This document shows, one piece after another, positions 35,330-46,739 of a DNA stretch of 64,000 bases. Position 1 is the stretch's first letter. Each line of letters opens with the position of its first letter. A model generated the notes under the pieces. That model ran no database searches and had not been told where the DNA came from. It saw only the letters and a list, made by a program, of their open reading frames with translations. This stretch comes from Diatrype stigma. Its lineage: Eukaryota; Ascomycota; Sordariomycetes; Xylariales; Diatrypaceae. The DNA is taken from positions 124,001-188,000 of the forward strand of contig JAKJXP020000007.1 in NCBI GenBank assembly GCA_022225965.2. The letters run 5' to 3'. The position numbers and the translations under genes are program-made.

Positions 35330-35731
35330 ACGGTTGTCATGATGTAGGCAATTGGTTATAAGGAGGAACGGGGGACTCTTCAAGACAGTCAAATTTGACA
35401 TTAAACAACAACCCATCAACCTCAAATCCGTTTCTGGAATCATCGTAGGGACAGCCATATGTGCCCTTATATAAAATATTCAAATCTCTAGAATCCCAAT
35501 GTTAACGAGGCAACTACGCAGGTCGCGGCCATGAATGTGTTAGGTACCGGTATATGTGAGTTAGTGAAAGATTGTGGCAAAAACAAAAAATGGAAAGGGA
35601 GACACTGTAGTAAGAATTGGCGCTTTCAAGTAGTAAGTTCAGGGCGTTGCATAGCACTAGTTTGCATTTCGGTTAGGGTTGAAGGTACTGAAGAATAGCG
35701 CGTATATAGCACTAGAGGGCTAACTGCGGCT
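35330..35731. other. intergenic, convergent 3' ends
   Basis: About 400 bp between the plus-strand PKS-NRPS stop and the minus-strand BBE-like stop. Both genes should end transcription here. No gene is seen. This is also where codon composition changes from moderate to GC-rich. Confidence 0.55.
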
Positions 35732-37507
35732 TCATGACATGCACAGCCTCCCAACAATATCTTCTTTCCACCGGTCGCTACCCACAGCGGTCTTAGCATA
35801 AAAGATATCATCCGGGTCGTACTTTCGCTTGATCTCCAGAAGCCGCGCGTAGTGGTCCCCGTAGAATACCGACTGAAAATTAGGTTCTTGGGGATCGGCC
35901 TCGTTCAGGTATGCACCGCCACCGCCGCCGCCGCCGCCACTGCCTGGCGTAAGCGCCGCCAGCGCGGGGATCAAGTCGCGCGTCAGCTGGTCCTGGTTCG
36001 CCTTGGTGATGTTCCAGTCGGTGTAGTTGATGGGTGTACCAACGGTGCTCGTCCAGATGGCCTCGCGGAAGTACGGGTTGGCCGCTACGTCGTCCGGCGA
36101 CGCGACGCCGTTGCCCTTTACGTTGAACACGTTGCCGCCGAGGCCGGCCTGGGAGCTGATGAAGCGCACGGCATCCACGAGGGCCGTCAGGTTGTTCTCC
36201 ACCAGGCTGCGGGCCACCAGCCGGCCCCCGATGTTGTAGTCCGCCACGCTGGCGCTGGCCGACACAGAGCTGGAGAAGTACTGCAGAAAAGTCGAGTTCT
36301 CCAATGACGCGTACGTGTAGTCGAGTCCCAGCACATCCAGCGCGTCGATCGCGGGCTGGAGGATGCCGTCGAGTTCGGCGGCGTGCAAGCCGGGCGCGGC
36401 CGCAGGTGCCATAACAAAGCCCGCTGGTTGCGCCGTCCATATAGCGATGGCGCCGGCATCGGCCAGGGCCGGCAGCGTCTGGAAGATCGAGCCGATGGCG
36501 GAGTACACAGCGTCCTCGTTCGTCCCGTTGTTGGGCACGGTGAGGTAGGCCGAGGCGACGAACGTGTCGGGGAACGCCTTGACCGTCACGGAGAGTACGA
36601 CGCCATACGTGCTCCCGCCGCCCCCGCGCAGCGCCCAGAACAAGTCCGGGTGCTCGCGCGCGTTCGCCGTAAGGATCTCGCCCGTGCCCGTGACCACCTC
36701 CCACTCGAGCACCTGGTCCGTCGCCAAACCGTACTTCGATGCCAGCGGGCCGTGGCCCCCACCTTGGATGTAGCCGCCGGTGAAGCCGACGGTCGGGCAG
36801 TTGCCTCCGACGATCATCAGGCCGTGCGAGTCGGCGAACGTGTAGGCCTCGATCGTCTGGATCCCGGCCCCCAGCCGGATCGCGGGCCCGGCATAGGAGT
36901 AGCCGTCCGCACTACTGCCTTGGTCCTGGTACTTCTCGATCAGCTCGGTGGCTTTCATCCAGCGGGTCCATATCTCCAGGGCATGAGCCCCGGTGGACTT
37001 CCCGAGGTAGTCGTGGCCGGTGTTGCGGATCACGAGACGGATGTTGTGGTCTGTGGCGAAGCGGATCGCTGCCTGGACGTGCTGTGCCGAGGTGGCGTTG
37101 ACGGAGTAAACGACGTGATACCCGATCTCGCACGGCACCTCTGGATCCAGGAAGGGGTTGCAGCTGTTGTTGGTAAAGGCATACGCCATAGGGGATGAAG
37201 GAGATGAGAGATATGGCTGCGGCGTGTACCAAGTACCGCGCAGCGTGTCACATTCTGCCTCACTGAACAGGGCATTTGGTTGCCCGTATAAGGTGGTATG
37301 GCAGGGAGCGGCAAGGGGTATGGTGGAGATCAGATTTCCGCTAACGGTTCGATTCAAGGCGTCCCAGTCGCCCTGACTTGGCCATGAAGGGTCTCCGGGG
37401 ATAGTGCGACATTGAGTACCCGTCGCAGTGTTATTCAATCCGGGAAGTGCGATGGCTAACGATACGCCTGTAAAAAGATGAAGAAGTTTGGTATGATGTA
37501 TTGACAT
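35732..37507 (-). CDS. secreted BBE-like flavin oxidase, bicovalent FAD (1)
   Basis: Single exon, 591 residues. The N-terminus MSIHHTKLLHLFTGVSLAIA is a signal-peptide-like segment. A PCMH-type FAD domain follows. RNTGHDYLGKSTG supplies His165, the 8-alpha-histidyl attachment site, and VGGNCPTVGFTGGYIQGGGH supplies Cys237, the 6-S-cysteinyl site, so FAD is predicted to be bicovalently bound. The C-terminus has the BBE motif: NEAD, then FYGDHYARLLEIKRKYDPD, ending near GRLCMS. An eight-Gly run lies before AYLNEAD. N-glycosylation sequons (NRT, NNT, NAT) and many Cys fit a secreted or vacuolar enzyme. Such oxidases catalyse dehydrogenation, ring closure or alcohol oxidation in fungal clusters. 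The substrate is unknown. Unlike its paralogue at 51928-53953, it has no introns. Confidence 0.9.
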   Translation of the reverse strand: MSIHHTKLLHLFTGVSLAIALPGLNNTATGTQCRTIPGDPSWPSQGDWDALNRTVSGNLISTIPLAAPCHTTLYGQPNALFSEAECDTLRGTWYTPQPYLSSPSSPMAYAFTNNSCNPFLDPEVPCEIGYHVVYSVNATSAQHVQAAIRFATDHNIRLVIRNTGHDYLGKSTGAHALEIWTRWMKATELIEKYQDQGSSADGYSYAGPAIRLGAGIQTIEAYTFADSHGLMIVGGNCPTVGFTGGYIQGGGHGPLASKYGLATDQVLEWEVVTGTGEILTANAREHPDLFWALRGGGGSTYGVVLSVTVKAFPDTFVASAYLTVPNNGTNEDAVYSAIGSIFQTLPALADAGAIAIWTAQPAGFVMAPAAAPGLHAAELDGILQPAIDALDVLGLDYTYASLENSTFLQYFSSSVSASASVADYNIGGRLVARSLVENNLTALVDAVRFISSQAGLGGNVFNVKGNGVASPDDVAANPYFREAIWTSTVGTPINYTDWNITKANQDQLTRDLIPALAALTPGSGGGGGGGGAYLNEADPQEPNFQSVFYGDHYARLLEIKRKYDPDDIFYAKTAVGSDRWKEDIVGRLCMS

Positions 37508-38175
37508 TGCTTTACTTGATTGGCTACGAAGGTGGTGGTAGTGGTCGTATGCGGATAGGGATTAATTAGGTGACCACTGTTAGCGGTAAGAATGAGCCAG
37601 CCCCTGAGATGGTAAGTAAGTATATGAACTGAACCTCTGGGGTGGATGCCAAGAGTCTCGGATAGCCGTTCAGTACTAGATACCTACGTTATTCTATATC
37701 CGGTTGATCAGGATCAAGTAGGGTGATGCTACGGAACTTGGCCGAGACTGGGTAGGGGGTTACGGCACAGTGCATACTCATGGACTGAGTTAAGTATAGA
37801 TTGTTCTGTGTATACGTCTCCGTCTCACTGCATACTACCCATTGAACACGGCGAGTGGATGACGCTACAACTTATGTTCTCACCATCGGGCGACAACTGC
37901 AGCTATTAATTTACGTAACCGATATTAACCCAGTTCGAGATTGTCCAAGTAGGTCTACATGTTATCGACTGGATATTGGTTCCTTGCTTCAGGGCTAACT
38001 GACCGTATACAACAACTCCAGTTGATGTTCCAAGTAATCAATTTATACTAAGCAAGCTCATGTATCTCAAGAAAGCAACACATTAAACTAATAACCCATC
38101 ACGAGACCAATACATCTAGCAGTGTTGGAATAATGATCACTCCGTTCCGAACGATTGACCGCTTCACCCTTCATA
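37508..38175. other. intergenic between BBE-like oxidase and SDR
   Basis: About 670 bp containing the promoter of the minus-strand BBE-like gene and the 3' end of the SDR. No gene or distinctive repeat is seen. Confidence 0.55.
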
Positions 38176-39240
38176 CTACGTGATCAAGTCCAGTGTTGGC
38201 CACCACCAGCCGATCCTAAACTCATACTGTCAGTGTTGTACGTATACTGAGCTGCAGAATGTGGACGCTAGAAGTAGAAAGTGAGACACTTACGATGATG
38301 AAGTCCGGGAGTATGGACGTCACTATCCGGAGCATAGTCGACATGTTACCGCAATAGGCCCTGCCGCTAGCACCGCCCAGAATGTCCTTGACCAGCGTAC
38401 GCGCAAAGTCCTCGCGCTTGCCCGACTGGCCCTTCATGTCTCGCCCCGTCGCCCAGTCGCCAATCTCCTTTGCAGCCGGTCTGTAGAGCGAGTCGGGCGG
38501 GAGGTGGTGCTGGGGCGCGTTGTCGAACATCCTAGTCTCTACGGCGCCCACCATGACGGTGACGACGTTGACGCCGAACGGCTTCAGCTCCACGCGGAGT
38601 CCCTCGCTAATGCTGGCCACGGCAGACTTGCTACTGTTATAGATCGCTACTCCCCATGAAGAATCACCATATTAGCAAACAAACAAACAAGCATACACGC
38701 AAGTCAAGCAGCTGTGACTGGCAACCAACTTGGTCATTTCAAAAAGGGGCCTGCTCTACAGGGAGGGGCGCTGGGTTTGTGCTACGTACCTTTATAAGGC
38801 ATCCATAGTAGCGCGCCACAAGACGACATGTTGACAATGGTGCCCTTCGCAGCGACTACTAAGGGCGCGAAGGCCTGGGTGACGGCTAGCAGCCCCCAGA
38901 CGTTGACCTCGAACATGTCCTTGGCCTGCTGGATGTCGAAGTCCAGCACGGGCATGACGCACTGCATGCCGGCGTTGTTGACGAGGTAGTCGAGCTTGCC
39001 GCCGCCGCCGGTCGCACTCCCGGAGACGGCCGCGACGGCCGCCGCGATGGACTCTTTGGACGTCACATCCAGCGGGAGCACCGTGACGTTGGGGAGCTGC
39101 TTCAGGGAATCGCTAATCTTGGTCTCCGACCGCGCTGTCGCGAACACGTGCAAGCCCTGGGCTTGGAACTCCAAGGCGAGCGCCTCGCCTATGCCCCCCT
39201 CGCTGCATCCGGTGATCAAAACAGTCTTGGGCACCGCCAT
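38176..39240 (-). CDS. short-chain dehydrogenase/reductase (AYR1-like)
   Basis: Join complement(38176..38226, 38294..38649, 38790..39240), 285 residues. The cofactor loop is TGCSEGGIG (residues 10-18), as in classical SDRs related to 1-acyl-dihydroxyacetone-phosphate reductase. NNAG is present in LVNNAGMQC. The catalytic Ser lies in NMSSCG (about residue 140), and after splicing the catalytic pair is Tyr154/Lys158 in IYNSSK. ATARS after the second strand suggests NADP(H). The tail after the last intron is short (YEFRIGWWWPTLDLIT); that splice is the least certain part. In the cluster it would reduce a ketone or aldehyde, or oxidise an alcohol, possibly acting on an aldehyde released by the PKS-NRPS. 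A lipid-metabolism role cannot be excluded. Confidence 0.82.
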
Positions 39241-40662
39241 CTTCCTGACCTGGCTCTGTTACCTAGATCGGGCTGTGCCGCCCGGGGTTTCGCTTGACAC
39301 TTGAGATCTACGGAGAAGGAGAGAGGCCAAAGGTGCTAACAAGAAAAGAGTAACATCACAATTGACTTTGTTCTGTGCTATTGGATGGTGTTTATGCCTA
39401 GTTATTGTGCTAATGCCGAATCAGATGAAAGCCGCTGCTTGCATGTTGACCTAGGGCAACGTTTTTCGGGAATATGGGGGGCTAAGGGGGTGCCTATGCG
39501 GTTGGGTTGCCGTTGATACGGACTCTGCAGGGATGAGGAGTCTGGAAGTATAACCAGTAGCTACCTATGTAAACTATTTAAAGATCTGAATTAGTCTATG
39601 TTCTAACCACTTCCGCCAAGGCCGTTCATACCCTTCGTTTTATAGGGGTGTAGATAGAGGACTGTTCGAGATGTACAGGAATCATGAAGGATACGTATAG
39701 TCAATCGGCTTCAAGTATAACAATGAAGAAGGTATCATTGGGACGAATGAGTCTTTACCTTAGATGGCAATGAGATATGCACCTACTTTAATTTTGATGA
39801 CGGCTCACATAGCACACGGGATATGTACCTTGTATAGAGAATAGAATGCGGTGGCGTATCTGGGTAGAGCATGTAATGTGATTGGGTTGTTGGATAGGGG
39901 CTTAGCAACAAGTCTGCGGACTTGTAGGGTCTAGAAGTGTGCTTCGATCCTTTTCCCCCGTTCGCTATCAGCTTACAGGCATCTAACCACGTCTGTAAAC
40001 AATATAACGCTCGTTTATTTTGCTTACCCTGCCAGTATTACGGTGGGGATTCGATGGTACTGCTGCTTGAAGATGTCACCCAACATGCATACTCAGGCTG
40101 CATACACTAAAGCAATGTTATGCGATGTACACTCGATATTGGAACTTGGCCCATTGCTTTAGTGTATGCAGCCTGAGTATGCATGTTGGTGGGCGGCTGG
40201 CGAAACTTATAGGACCAGGGGTGCAAGCTAGTCCTAGCCTGGTAACTTACAACCAACAGTATGCTTAAAGGATAACCGAGACCTCTGGGCGCCAGATGGG
40301 ATTACCGGTTTATAGATAGGGTTGGGGTAGGATTGGGGTAGGATTAGACCTACGGTAACTATCGTGATGAAACGCTTTTGTGCCCATGTAAGCTTACTGC
40401 ATGATATGTCTCGACCCAAAGAGCCCAAGATACGGAGTTACTTGTTAGTATAGATGCCGTACTGTTCAACCTACTGAGTCTAGGTACTACAAGCAAGCAG
40501 AGCTCCGGAAGATCGGAACGGGATGGAGAAGTTACTAGTTATTTCCGTACCTTGACATTTTATTCTGACCTATCAGAGCATATAAAGGACTAAGATCTGA
40601 ATCACGTAAGGTGGTAACTAGATGTTTCCACACCACCGTGCAGCTATGCAGCTAGTATCTAT
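39241..40662. other. intergenic with a 38-bp perfect inverted repeat
   Basis: About 1.4 kb between two minus-strand genes. No coding region is recognised. A frame at 40234-40428 has no support. The main feature is the hairpin at 40080-40189 (separate entry). A short hairpin CAAGTC-TGCG-GACTTG lies near 39910-39925. Confidence 0.55.
40080..40189. repeat. 38-bp perfect inverted repeat with 34-nt loop
   Basis: The left arm 40080-40117 starts CCAACATGCATACTCAGG and ends CTAAAGCAATG. The right arm 40152-40189 is its exact reverse complement. The loop is 34 nt. With a 1-bp slip, pairing continues into CACC on the outside. Transcribed from either strand it would form a long, perfectly paired stem. 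It could be a miniature transposon core, a small-RNA precursor or a terminator-like structure. Confidence 0.9.
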
Positions 40663-42239
40663 CTAGTCCTTGACAGCCGAGATCTTGAATCCACCGGGGC
40701 ACAGGCGTTGGAAGACGCCATCGGGATCGTACTTAGCTGCGGCGTCCCGCATCCTCCGCACGTTCTCCGGCCCATAACTCCGAAGCACGTCCTGGTCGGG
40801 ACTCGCATAGTTGAGGTAGATCCATCGACAGGCGCCCTCCCCGCCATCCATCGTCTCAGCGAACGCCTGCAAGTCCTCGACCACGGCGCGCACGCGCGGC
40901 CGCGCCCAGCCGGCCAGCTCGTTCGTGCGCACGCTGGCGTTGGCCTGGAACAGGATCACGTCGTGCGGGTAGTCCTCCAGCCCCAGCACGTTGCCGCCGG
41001 CTGCGACCGACTGCTGCGCTACCGCCCGCGGGATCGGCTGGAACGAGATGTGCGTTGAGTAGTCACCGTCTGGTACCTGCGCTTGCACTTCGTTCGCTAG
41101 CCGCGTGTGCAGCTCGCACGCTTTGGCGATGATCGAGGCGTCGTTCTTGAAGGCGAGCGCGTACCAGATGTTGCTAGATAAATACACATCACGTCAGTAT
41201 CGCAAGATGGAAAGATGGGGTGTGGTGTAATACAGATATGTGTGTGTGCGCGCGCGCGCGCGCGTGTGTGACATGAACCAAGAACAACAGGGGGCTCTTA
41301 CTAGTAACCCGTAGGCAGGGAGGTATAAGGTAGAACCTCGTCTATACTCGTCGGTTTCAGGTTGTTCATCACCTCTGGCATCTTCAAGAATGACTGGAAC
41401 GCAGCGGGGCTCTCAACCCCAGCGACATTGGTGAGTATAGTCACAGCAGCGTCGCCTCCTAAGCGGGGTGCGCGGCAGATTGTGTAGTTGAGTGCGCTGT
41501 CAGGATCGTTGACTACATTGGCAGTGAAGTCTTCGATCGCCTTGGCGGACTCGGCTACGACGTCTATGGGCCGCACTGCGTACCCGCCCCAGAAGGGGCT
41601 GCTCGGAATCGTCCGCAGCGTGAAGCGCGTCACGATACCGAAGTTGTTGCTCCCGCCCTTGAGCACGCGGAAGAGGTCGGCGTGCTCACCGGTCGCATCA
41701 GCCGTGACAATGCTCCCGTCGGCCAGTACCACTTCGAATGCAAGCACGTTGTCGCAGGCCCAGCCGTAACGGGCGGTATAGAACGTATTGCCGCCGCCGA
41801 GCAGGAAGCCTCCGACACCGACCTCGGCCTCGCGGCCCCCGATCACAACGCGACCGTGCTTCTCCAGCTCCGGGTAGACGTTCTTCCACTTCGCGGCGGG
41901 TTCGACGTGCGCCGTCTGCGTCGCGGCGTCGTACCTGGTGGTGTTCAGCAGGCCCAGGTCGATAGTCACCCCGCTTCCGTCGATGTTGTTGCTCCCCGCG
42001 AAGTTGGTGTGCCCTCCGGCACGGACCGCGAAGAGTTGCCCCGCGCCCGCGAGTGCTTTGACCGCTGTCGCGACCTCGAGGGCCGAGCTGGGCTGGACGA
42101 TGGCTGCTGGCCGTAGCTTGGCGCTGTTACACCAGTAGGAGTCAACCCGCTCCGTGTATTTCTCGTCGTCGGGAAGCAGGATGCGGGATTGCAATCCGGC
42201 TGCGACGAGGCTTTCCACCTGTGGGCAAGGTTTAGACAT
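40663..42239 (-). CDS. FAD-linked oxidase, monocovalent PCMH/BBE family
   Basis: Join complement(40663..41173, 41302..42239), 482 residues from MSKPCPQVESLVAAGL. A possible upstream in-frame ATG at 42314 adds 25 residues; 42239 is preferred for its ACC ACC context and family-like N-terminus. The PCMH FAD domain gives VRAGGHTNFAGS with His77 as the single covalent site. The loop that carries Cys in bicovalent relatives reads EAEVGVGGFLLGGG, so FAD is held by one bond only. GGSNNFGIVTRFTL is the second FAD-binding segment. The C-terminus ends with AAAKYDPDGVFQRLCPGGF, typical of fungal 6-hydroxy-D-nicotine-oxidase-like enzymes. No signal peptide is present, so it is probably cytosolic. Role: oxidation of a cluster intermediate, substrate unknown. 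The single intron (41174-41301) contains an alternating purine-pyrimidine tract. Confidence 0.87.
41236..41270. repeat. alternating purine-pyrimidine tract (TG)n(CG)n(TG)n in intron
   Basis: Thirty-five bases of strictly alternating purine and pyrimidine with a central CG run lie inside the intron of the FAD oxidase gene. Such sequence is the classic Z-DNA-forming type, and it is also a slippage-prone microsatellite. Confidence 0.85.
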
Positions 42240-43265
42240 GGTGGTTCCTGACGGCGACGATGTCTTGTATTGGGCGTGGCAGCGGCAGTGACCCGATATG
42301 ATGAAGGATACCAAAGACCAGGACGTTGTTTTACGGAGTTGGCTTTTTCAAATCGCAGGAGTAACGTATTAGACAAGGCACGTCCTTGTGGAGAGAAGCC
42401 GTATTCCCAGTTGAATAGTTACATAGCAGGATAACAGAACAAAATTGGCTTAAATCTTGCTGTGTCGCAAGAACCCGAGTATTTTGGGTGATATCGAGTG
42501 TTACTTCGCTGAAGACGGGCTGTGTACATTCTGTCGTTACTTACTTGGCAGTTACGTACATAATTTCTGTTACTTTCATTTTCATCTTCATGTCGATGTC
42601 CTGATATGTGACATCGATTCCTAGCTGAGCCCATGCTGACACTGGTTTTCTCGTCGCTGGGTTTAAGGATTTCCAAACCCCCTTACAGCCCAGGTTGTTG
42701 TTGGTGGGGAGGTCGGACAGGGGTAATGGTGGCGGCCCTGGCGGGGTTGTAAGCTGTCCCTTACCACTATTTACACCCCCACCCCCTCAACATATACCCC
42801 TATACCCCTTTCCCCTGCCAACCCAGTGAGCATCTAGGCCATGACCCTACCGTAGCGGCATGCGGTGCTCACCTGTATTATCTTGCATATCGCAGCTACA
42901 TATCGCAGCTAAGAGGATAGCCTTATGGTTAAGAGCCAATGATTAGCCAGGTTCCGCATCTCTCCTACCTATTATGGATAGTTACGTAGTAGTCGCCTCT
43001 GAATTCGAGTGGCCGGCTTCTCAGGACAGTTTATACCAGTATATCGAATCATCGGAAGAGCTATAAGCATAACCCAGGACGGTTCTAAACGATGGATACT
43101 AGTCTACCGAACCAGGCAGCGATTGCCGTTCTATGGCGACACTGCGACAGTTTGAGGTTCACTATTTCTTGTAGTCGTTTCCTGCTAGTCTAAGTCATAT
43201 TCGACCAATTCTCTCTGATATCTGATATACCAACTTCTCGGGCTATTAGATGTTATATTCGTACC
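42240..43265. promoter_or_regulatory. divergent promoter region between FAD oxidase and P450
   Basis: About 1 kb between a minus-strand and a plus-strand gene, so both promoters lie here. A C-rich segment (about 42770-42830) with repeated CCCCCACCCC and ATACCCC stretches is the only distinctive composition. The frame 42419-42676 is not supported as a gene. Confidence 0.45.
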
Positions 43266-45270
43266 ATGGAGCCTCTAGCAACTAACTGGCAGGCACCACT
43301 TGGCTTTCTTAGTCTGGGCGCGCTCTTTGGTTTTGTAGTTCACCATAGTATCTTTATCCGCGGAGAGTGGCACGTCCAAGCCCCTTACATCCTGCTTGGC
43401 CATGTATGGACGTTCTCCTGCCTCCTCCTGGCGAGGAAGTTCGCGGATGGCACCGACGCCTATGCGCTATTCGAGGCGCTCTGCTTGATCAGCTACGGCT
43501 ATGTTCCGGGGTTGATGGTAAGCATCGCCATTTACCGACTCTTCTTCCACCGTCTCACAAGGGCTGGTTTCCCCGGACCACCGCTCGCCCGTGTCAGCAA
43601 GCTCTGGCATGTGTGGGCGTGTAGGACATCGAAGAACCACCGAGTTCTGTACAATCTTCATAAGAAATATGGCGACTTCGTGAGAACCGGTCCCAGTGAA
43701 GTTGCAGTCTTCCACCCCGATGTTTTCATGGCTACCGACGGACCCCGTTCTGAATGTATAAAATCTGAGGTAAGTCCCTCTCTCGAACCCGTTGCGGCTA
43801 CACAGGGTGACCAACTCTGTGGTTCAAGTGGTATGACCTTTTGGTCCCCGACCTAGCCCTGAACACGGCGAGAGATAAGACTCTCCATGCTGGACGCCGT
43901 CGGCAGTGGAATCGGGGGTTTACTTCTAAGCGTGAGTGACTTCATCCATAGTCAGCTGAAGGAGTCTAGAACTGGTTATGGTTCTATGAATAGTGAGCTA
44001 AATACTTGGACGTTCTGTAGCTCTTTACTTTCACGAGGAGAGGGTCCTCAAACACATCGAAGTACTCGACGAGTGTATTGAGGCTGAAGCAAAGGCGCAC
44101 CATGTGTCCCACATGAAAGATCTTCTCTACTGGTTCGCCTTCGATGCCATGGGAGATTTCGTGTTAAGCAAGCCGTTCGGCATGCTAAAGGGCCAGAGCT
44201 GGCATCATATTGTCACCCGTTTGCGAAGAGCCTCATCTCTCCTCGGCCCCTTGGGTCCAGCTCCCTGGCTTGTCCAAATTGGGCTGAAGCTAGGTCCCTC
44301 GATCTCTGTAATCAGGGACTGGCGTAAAACTGCTGCGTGGTGCAGGAAAGAAGTAAGAAGCCGCATTGCAGACAAGTCCAGACGGCTGGAGAAGGACCTC
44401 GTCCATTATGTCATGATGGAAGGCGATGAAGACGAGACTGTCGTCAAGAACGCCATCACCTGGCTAAACGGGGATAGCCTGCAGGCTATCGTTGCCGGAA
44501 GGTAGGGAAACAGCCCTCATTATATTCATACTGTTTGCCATTATGTGCTAACTAACATCTAACCTCTTCCATAGCGCGCCAATAGCCAACACGTTATTAG
44601 GGCTCCTGACCGAGCTGGGAAGGGCACCCGTGCATGTTCAGAAGATCTATGAAGAGCTCAAGAGTATTGACGACATCTCCGACGTGAAGGCACTAGCTAC
44701 GCTGCCACACCTCAATGCCTGCATCACAGAAACCTTGCGCATATACCCTGCGCTAGTTACGGGCGGCCAACGCAAGTCTAACGAGAACGGTGTTACTATC
44801 GCAGGGACTTTCATCCCCCCGCACACCACTATCGTGTCGCCCCAGTGGGTCATCGCGAGGAGTACGTCTTCCTACCCCCTATTCCAGCCCTAGACCACCT
44901 CATGTCGTTTATTGCTTATGCATCTTCCTGGAGAATTTACTTGGCTGATGCAATACCTATAGGGGAAGACTGCTTTGTGCGTGCTGAGGAGTTCATCCCG
45001 GAACGTTGGACATCCGCACCGGAACTCGTGCTGAACCACGCAGCGACAACACCGTTTGGCACGGGCAAGTTCAGCTGTCTCGGACGCCATCTAGCTCTCG
45101 ACACCATACGTCTAGTGGTTGCCCGCCTTTCGCAGAAGTACACGCTCCGGTATGCACCCGGTGAAGAGGGCAATGGCATGGGCAAAAATCTGCTTGATCA
45201 CTTTGTTACCAACCCGGGAGGACTGGACCTGTGCTTTGAACTCCGAAAAGCTGCAGACTTGAAATGTTGA
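43266..45270 (+). CDS. cytochrome P450 with multi-TM N-terminus, cluster monooxygenase 2
   Basis: Join(43266..43769, 43829..43931, 44021..44501, 44575..44861, 44963..45270), 560 residues. The N-terminus has about three hydrophobic segments (LGFLSLGALFGFVV, ILLGHVWTFSCLLLA, VPGLMVSIAIYRLFF) before the hinge GFPGPPLARV. This architecture is seen in the tryprostatin B 6-hydroxylase-like fungal P450s. Helix K: TETLRIYP. PERW: FIPERW. Heme loop: PFGTGKFSCLG with Cys497. Phe replaces the Arg usual two residues before Cys. After splicing, the I-helix reads AGSAPIANT (361-369), so both the acid and the Thr of the usual AGxD/ET are absent. It is ER-bound. It would oxidise, or because of the I-helix changes rearrange or couple, a cluster intermediate. 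The exon 2 to exon 3 join gives KPLYFHEERV, plausible but not motif-proven. Confidence 0.87.
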
Positions 45271-46739
45271 TGTTATGAGCAGTTAGCAGTAGTTCTAGTT
45301 CAATGGAAGATTCTATGGCCAATGAAGATATCATTTTTATTAAGCCGATTAAGTGTACCTAGATACTAGTCGCGTATAACAACACTTTAACAGTCGCTTA
45401 TATCTACAAAATCCAAAAGCCAGCATGTCATATTGAGACGACCTTGTATTTAGCTGGTAGACATCAACTGTGCTAGATTACAACAGCGTCTATTGATTTC
45501 TTCTCCCCCCCTTTCTGAATCCTACTATACGTTACTGACCTCGGTTCTGGGGCGTGGGCTTACTAAGTACTATGCGTACTAGTAGACCCTGACGATGGCT
45601 TACGGCTACATATTATCCCACGCATCATTGCCACACGATAGTTAGATGGTCGATTATATCATCATGAATCCGAGATTTATCATCCAACTAACATCAATGT
45701 TATAGTCACCATCTCACGTCATTGCACAAGATCCATGCACGGAACTACTGTCAACCCCACCTAAGCACCAACCTACAAATACCTGCACCCCTACCCCCTT
45801 TTTCCGCATGGTTTCTCGCGATCCATCCATTTACATCTGATCGAGTAGGGTAACATCGTGGCTTATATACAGCGGCCTAGAACTGACTCCATATAGAGAC
45901 ACATTGTCCAACGTACAGCGTATGGCTGAAGCCTATAGGAGATGCCTAATTAGTCTATGGTATACTAGCCAGATAGGGGCAACTAGCCGCTGCAGCTCAG
46001 GCCACGCACGGCACAGTTGAGCCGTCCTAGGTAGCACAGCAGCAAAGCCCTACCGATAATAGTGTATCTGCTTAACATCGATTGGACCCTGTTATTTGAA
46101 GGATCATTTGTTAATTGTACCCCCTTCCTGGTTTTGCCATGGGTATGCAGCGGAGGGAATGGGGTAAGATATGGTCAAGTGCCAACCCCGCGATGACCGG
46201 ACCTGCCCTGTACTCCCCATCATACATGCGTATGTGCCGAGCTAGTATATCTATCAACGTATGCCTGTAATATCAAATTATATCACGTTGTCTATATATT
46301 ACTCCAGAGCAGCTGCTCCAGAGGTTGGCGGATCGTACGGAAGGATCGGTACATAGTACACGCCAGATGCAAGCTTACCAATATATATAAATAGACATCT
46401 TCAGCTTCAAGCGTCGGATATGATAACATGCACCAACAGCACGAACAGAAAGCTAATCTTTACGGGAGCAACAGGAGCCCATCAATAGATGCTTACGCGA
46501 TAGCATCAGATTCGTCACCATAGGTACTTGGGACGTCTATAAGTGTGGCGTTGATCCTTCAATGCGACGCTGCAATGCAACCCTTTCAGCCCTAGCTACA
46601 AGATCGAGCGAATCAGAAGTCAAGTTGCACTACCACTATTTGGCCATCCTTTCTTCTCATCTTTAGCCGATCACACACATCGGCCGTAAGCTTGACGATG
46701 TATCCTAGTAAATAATACCTGGATGTGTATATGCGCTAA
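45271..46739. other. intergenic, convergent P450 and UbiA 3' ends
   Basis: About 1.5 kb without a recognisable gene. Composition is AT-rich with scattered microsatellite-like TATATA runs (for example near 46290 and 46385). I found no long inverted or direct repeat. Confidence 0.5.

Noticed and set aside
35880..37198. Long frames on both strands overlapping the first BBE-like oxidase
   Set aside because: Shadows of a GC-rich gene. They are Arg/Pro/Ala-rich without motifs, whereas the accepted frame has the flavin-attachment residues.
39890..39965. tRNA-like hairpin (CAAGTC-TGCG-GACTTG, then GCTTCGATCC)
   Set aside because: The loop is not 7 nt with a 5-bp stem, and no matching acceptor or D arm could be found.
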